Origin: Geosiphon pyriformis
Lineage: Eukaryota > Glomeromycota > Glomeromycetes > Archaeosporales > Geosiphonaceae
Direction: 5' to 3'
DNA length: 64,000 nucleotides
NCBI GenBank assembly: GCA_016748015.1
Contig: JAAOMT010000135.1
Location: 802,018-866,017, forward strand
The notes under the pieces are model-generated. The model ran no database searches. It was not told the DNA's origin and saw nothing but the letters and a program-made list of their open reading frames with translations. Shown here piece after piece: positions 61,006-64,000 of the stretch. Position numbers and translations under genes: made by a program. Within the stretch, counting starts at the first letter, position 1. The number at the start of each line of letters is the position of its first letter.

Positions 61006-62990
61006 GTGTTCTTGTTCTGGTGTTCCATAGTTTTTTTTGGCTGGTGTTAGACCTCGGCTGGCATATGCTACTGGATGTTCTCTGCTGTCTGGTCCTCTCT
61101 GAGATAGTACTGCTCCCAATGCTTGGCCAGATGCATTGGTGGTAATGATAAATGGTTTGCTGTGATCTGAAAAGATCAGTACTAAAGCTTGGATAAGCTT
61201 TCTTTTCAGAATATCAAAAGCTTCTTGTTGACTTTCTGTCCATTCATATTTTGTATTTTTGTTTTGCAGTTGGTTGAGTAACTGCACTATCTTGGAGAAG
61301 TTCTTGATAAAACATTAATAATAGCTGGCAAATTCCAAGAATGATTTCAGTTCTGTTATATTGGTTGGCACTGGAAAGTTCTTTACTATCTCTATTTTCT
61401 CTGGATCCATTTTGATGCTATCTTTGCTGATTATGTGTTCCAAGAATTTTAGTTCTGTCTTGTTGAAGAAGCACTTTGTTGTATTTAACTTTAGTCCTGC
61501 TCTTCTTAGTCTTTCGAACACTTGTTAAAAATGATGAAGATGATCATCAAACGTTTTTAAGAATACATTGGTGTTGTCCAAGTATACAACTACTGATTTC
61601 CATAATAAGCCAGTATAAACAATTTCCATTAGCTGTTGGAAAGTGGCTGGAGCATTGGTTAAGCCAAATGGCATCACTTCAAATTCAAAATTCCCTTCTC
61701 TAGTGGTGAATGCTGTCTTTTCTTTGTCAGCTGGATTTATGGCTACTTGCCAATAACCACTATCCAAGTCTAATGTTAAGAACCATTTGTTTCCACTGAA
61801 AGCATCAAATAATTCCTGTATTTGTGAAGTTGGATAGCTGTTTCCACGAATTACACTGTTGAGTTTCCTGTAGTTCACACAAAATTGGATTTTTCCATTC
61901 TTTTTACAGACAAGTACTACTAGTGACAACCATGGGCTTATTAATGGTTGAATTAGCCCATTGTCCAGCATTCGGTTTATCTCTTGATGAATGATCTTAT
62001 GACTGGCTGGCAGCACTCTGTATGCTCTTTGTTTAATTGGCATTGCATCTTCAGTCTTAATTTAATGCTGGATAATGTCAGTTTGGCCAAACTCGTTTTT
62101 ATTGACAAAGATGTCCTTGAAATTGTTAAGCAACATTTTGAGCTGCATATGTTGGAGTGGATCTAAGTTTCCTATGTTCATTTGTTCTAATTGTTCTGGT
62201 TGGAGTAAATAATATTTGTCTTGTCTATAGATTGTTTGTGATGTAATGTCAACATATCCACAAAGTTGTAGAAAGTCTAGAATGGGGTTTGGTGGTTGGT
62301 TTTCTATTTCTGTGGTTAAATATCTAATGGTGGTTCTTTTTGGTATGTTGATGACTTTGCCAGTGTTGTTGTAGATAGGAATTTTTATGCGGCTATAGCT
62401 TTTGGCTGGTATGTGGAGATTGATTAGTCCAATCTCTCCTGATTTACAAAGGTTTGCTTCAGCTTCAAAAATCTGTTCTTTGCTCCTTTTCCTTCCTTTC
62501 TATTGCTAGCATGTGCTGACTATATGGTGGAATGGAAATAGCTTGACTGGTTGAGATAATTTCTCCTTGGCCAACAATTTCTTCCTCCATTATATTAACT
62601 GGTACATCTATTCTATCTGTTGACCCAAATCCCTGTATCCCTCTTGCTGTTATTCCTAACTCTTCCCTATTTCCCACTGGTACTAACTGAGCTATCTTAA
62701 CCAATAGTAAGAATATTGCCTATGCTATCTTTTCATTTGGCTCTATTATATAGGCTTTTTTTGAGTCATTTTGTAGCATAGTGATGATATTTCCTACATA
62801 TCCTGCATTAATTATTCTTCTTTTTATATTAATCCCTCTTTTTGCTAAACTACTTCAGAATGCTAGTTGAACCATTATTGTTGCTGGGATTTCCAGTGCT
62901 ATTTTCAGATCAATACAAGTGCGCAAATGTGGTTCCAATTTGATAACATTTTTTTCAGGATATCTCAGCTCAAACTCTGCATCGATATTA
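61006..62990 (-). pseudogene. Gypsy pol 5' part: dUTPase-like end, protease region, RT and RNase H start, broken
   Basis: RT runs about 62043-61525: LDNGLIQPLISPW, KNGKIQFCVNYRKLNSVI, LDLDSGYWQVAI, MPFGLTNAPATFQQLM, and the catalytic VVVYLDNTNVF in place of YLDD (AAC at 61573-61575). The next stretch (61521-61315) is the thumb-like KFLEHIIS..KIEIVKNFPVP. RNase H begins at about 61230 with PFIITTNASGQALGAVLSQ, where Asp is usual in TTDAS. Stops at the F/Q and Y/C junctions near 61522 and 61315 are transition-type. Upstream (62200-62480) a linker with QLCGYVDITSQTIY separates RT from the dUTPase-like part. Confidence 0.85.
62620..62990 (-). pseudogene. dUTPase-like domain within the Gypsy polyprotein, inactivated
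   Basis: Motifs of the trimeric dUTPase fold appear in order on the minus strand: IDAEFELRYPE (motif 1, usually AGFDL), QLAFxSSLAKRGI with a TGA at 62855-62857 (motif 2, usually SRSSLAxxG), IINAGYVGNI (motif 3, usually IDAGY), NEKIAxAIFLLL (motif 4), and GIQGFGSTDR (motif 5, usually GFGSTG). Most departures are single transitions. dUTPases cut dUTP to dUMP and limit uracil in DNA (family knowledge). It lies between the gag-like part and the protease/RT. Confidence 0.8.
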
Positions 62991-62995
62991 TGCGC

Positions 62996-63972
62996 TCATT
63001 CTAACATGATGTTTTCACCATTGTCACTGTACCATTTTAACTCCTGTTCTTTGAAGAGATTTGGTAGGGCAATATATTGTTCGTAGTTAGGATCGGAGTT
63101 TGAATTGTTAATATTTTTGTTGCCACATTGCGCAGAGCTAGAACCAGTGTTTTCATTGTCATCATTGTCAGAGTTTGAATCGGGATTGTAAACTAATTCT
63201 GATTCCAATGCACAGCTGTTGATTGGTTTTTCTTCCTTAAGGATTGTGTAGATCATATGTAATAGTGGATTGTAGATGAGGTTACACTCATCACAATATT
63301 GGAAGTCACATGGAATTAAACAGTGGTCACATAATCTGGTGTTTATTTCTTCTAAGCATTGCGCCTGTTTCTCCCTTGTGGGTGCTAATTCCTGGTAATG
63401 TTCATGAAATTGCTCTGGATCTAGAAGATTTATGACTGGTTTTGGGTCCCAGTCAAGTTCTATGGGCTTTGGGGGATTGTTTTTGATTTTTCTGATTTCT
63501 TTAGGTGTTGCTTTTTTTATTTTGGTGATTGCCATTCTCCAAATTTTGTCATCATCATGTGGACAACTGTCCAGTCGCTGCACGGCTCTTTTCCAGGCTG
63601 TTTCTATTGGAGTTCCTTTCCTTATCCAGTTGCTTATTAGAATTGTGTATTGACATGACATGTCGTACATTCCTCCACATTTTGGGATGTCGTTCCACAT
63701 CCCTTCATCTAGCAGGATCTTCCTACAAGTGAGACAAGATGGTTATCCCATTTTCCTTGCCTTTTTGGTCATCCAAAGTGTTTGAGTAAGCATGGACAAC
63801 AGTAGAACTTTGTTGCAATGTGGTATTCTTTATCATCACCACAGCATGCATCTATTGACGACAGTTTCTTGCTGCAATTGACACATACCAGTCTTGGCTG
63901 TCAATAATTGGATTGTTGTGAAGTGTGGTGGGTGTAGAAATTATAAATGGTGGCGGTTGGTGGCATTCCTTC
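62996..63972 (-). pseudogene. Gypsy gag-like zinc-rich N-terminal region, partial
   Basis: From the right: VCVNCSKKLSSIDACCGDD and FYCCPCLLKHFG (two CxxC-type zinc ribbons), stops, then a 234-codon open frame (63700-62996) with RLDSCPHDDDKIWRMAIT, PIELDWDPKPVINLLDPEQF, LCDHCLIPCDFQYCDECN (third zinc cluster) and an acidic Ser/Asn/Asp-rich stretch. It leads directly towards the dUTPase-like domain. A nucleic-acid-binding capsid or nucleocapsid-like role is inferred from position only. Confidence 0.6.
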
Positions 63973-64000
63973 TTTTTTTTTTTTTTTTTTTTTTTTTTTT
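63973..64000. repeat. Poly-T run at the window end
   Basis: 28 uninterrupted T bases end the window. A homopolymer at a sequence end often marks a contig boundary, but it could equally be a natural A-tract inside or beside the Gypsy element. Confidence 0.9.

Larger units (their letters stand above)
56901..64000 (-). mobile_element. Ty3/Gypsy-type LTR retrotransposon, 5' part outside the window
   Basis: Minus-strand order from the right edge: zinc-rich gag-like region, dUTPase-like domain, protease-like linker, reverse transcriptase, RNase H, integrase with H2C2 zinc finger, C-terminal tail, polypurine tract, 3' LTR. The RT-RNaseH-integrase order defines Ty3/Gypsy. The coding sequence is broken by transition-type stops, by frameshifts, and by an inserted LTR at 60107-61005. 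The 5' LTR and primer-binding site would lie beyond 64000. Confidence 0.88.

Noticed and set aside
1-64000. CRISPR arrays, tRNA or rRNA genes
   Set aside because: No regularly spaced repeats and no convincing tRNA box or rRNA sequence were seen by eye. A dedicated tRNA scan was not possible and could still find one.

Overview
The window looks like nuclear DNA of an AT-rich, intron-rich fungus. The best guess is an early-diverging lineage, most likely an arbuscular-mycorrhizal glomeromycete. The grounds are a GT48 1,3-beta-glucan synthase, a fused Egt1-type ergothioneine enzyme, many short GT-AG introns, and Gypsy, LINE, IS630-like and Tigger/pogo-like relics of the kind I associate with Rhizophagus-type genomes. 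Species level is not claimed. All gene models were built by hand from splice sites and reading frame.

Layout. (1) 1-9954: an RNA polymerase III subunit RPC7/Rpc31 gene on the minus strand (969-2157), then an assembly gap of 20 N flanked by two 814-bp copies of the same sequence, then a nine-exon gene of unknown function (3965-6070), then a long AT-rich upstream region. (2) 9955-29484: a compact, normal-looking gene block with FKS1 glucan synthase (cell wall), a Sin1/Avo1 TORC2 subunit, a SOSS-B-like OB-fold protein, an SGT/SGTA co-chaperone, Egt1 (ergothioneine), and a small uncharacterised proline-rich protein. (3) About 29770-46215: an extremely AT-rich block. Parts can be aligned by eye to other sequence in this same window after changing C to T and G to A. 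It holds a decayed inverted copy of 2226-7190 plus the 5' end of FKS1 (about 34140-39265), pieces of two decayed LINE copies, a solo LTR and a dead IS630-like transposase. (4) 46215-64000: a less decayed LINE, a dead Tigger/pogo-like transposase, a relic ORF of unknown family, and the 3' part of a minus-strand Ty3/Gypsy element with a gag-like zinc region, a dUTPase domain, RT, RNase H, integrase, polypurine tract and 3' LTR. A solo LTR of the same family sits inside its pol gene.

The main story is mutational. Almost every premature stop and several lost catalytic residues in the mobile elements can be explained by C-to-T or G-to-A transitions. One arm of a segmental duplication is saturated with these changes while the other arm and the neighbouring gene block are clean. 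This resembles repeat-induced point mutation or methylation-driven deamination, acting asymmetrically. The conserved genes show no shared operon-like function; they are ordinary neighbouring housekeeping loci.
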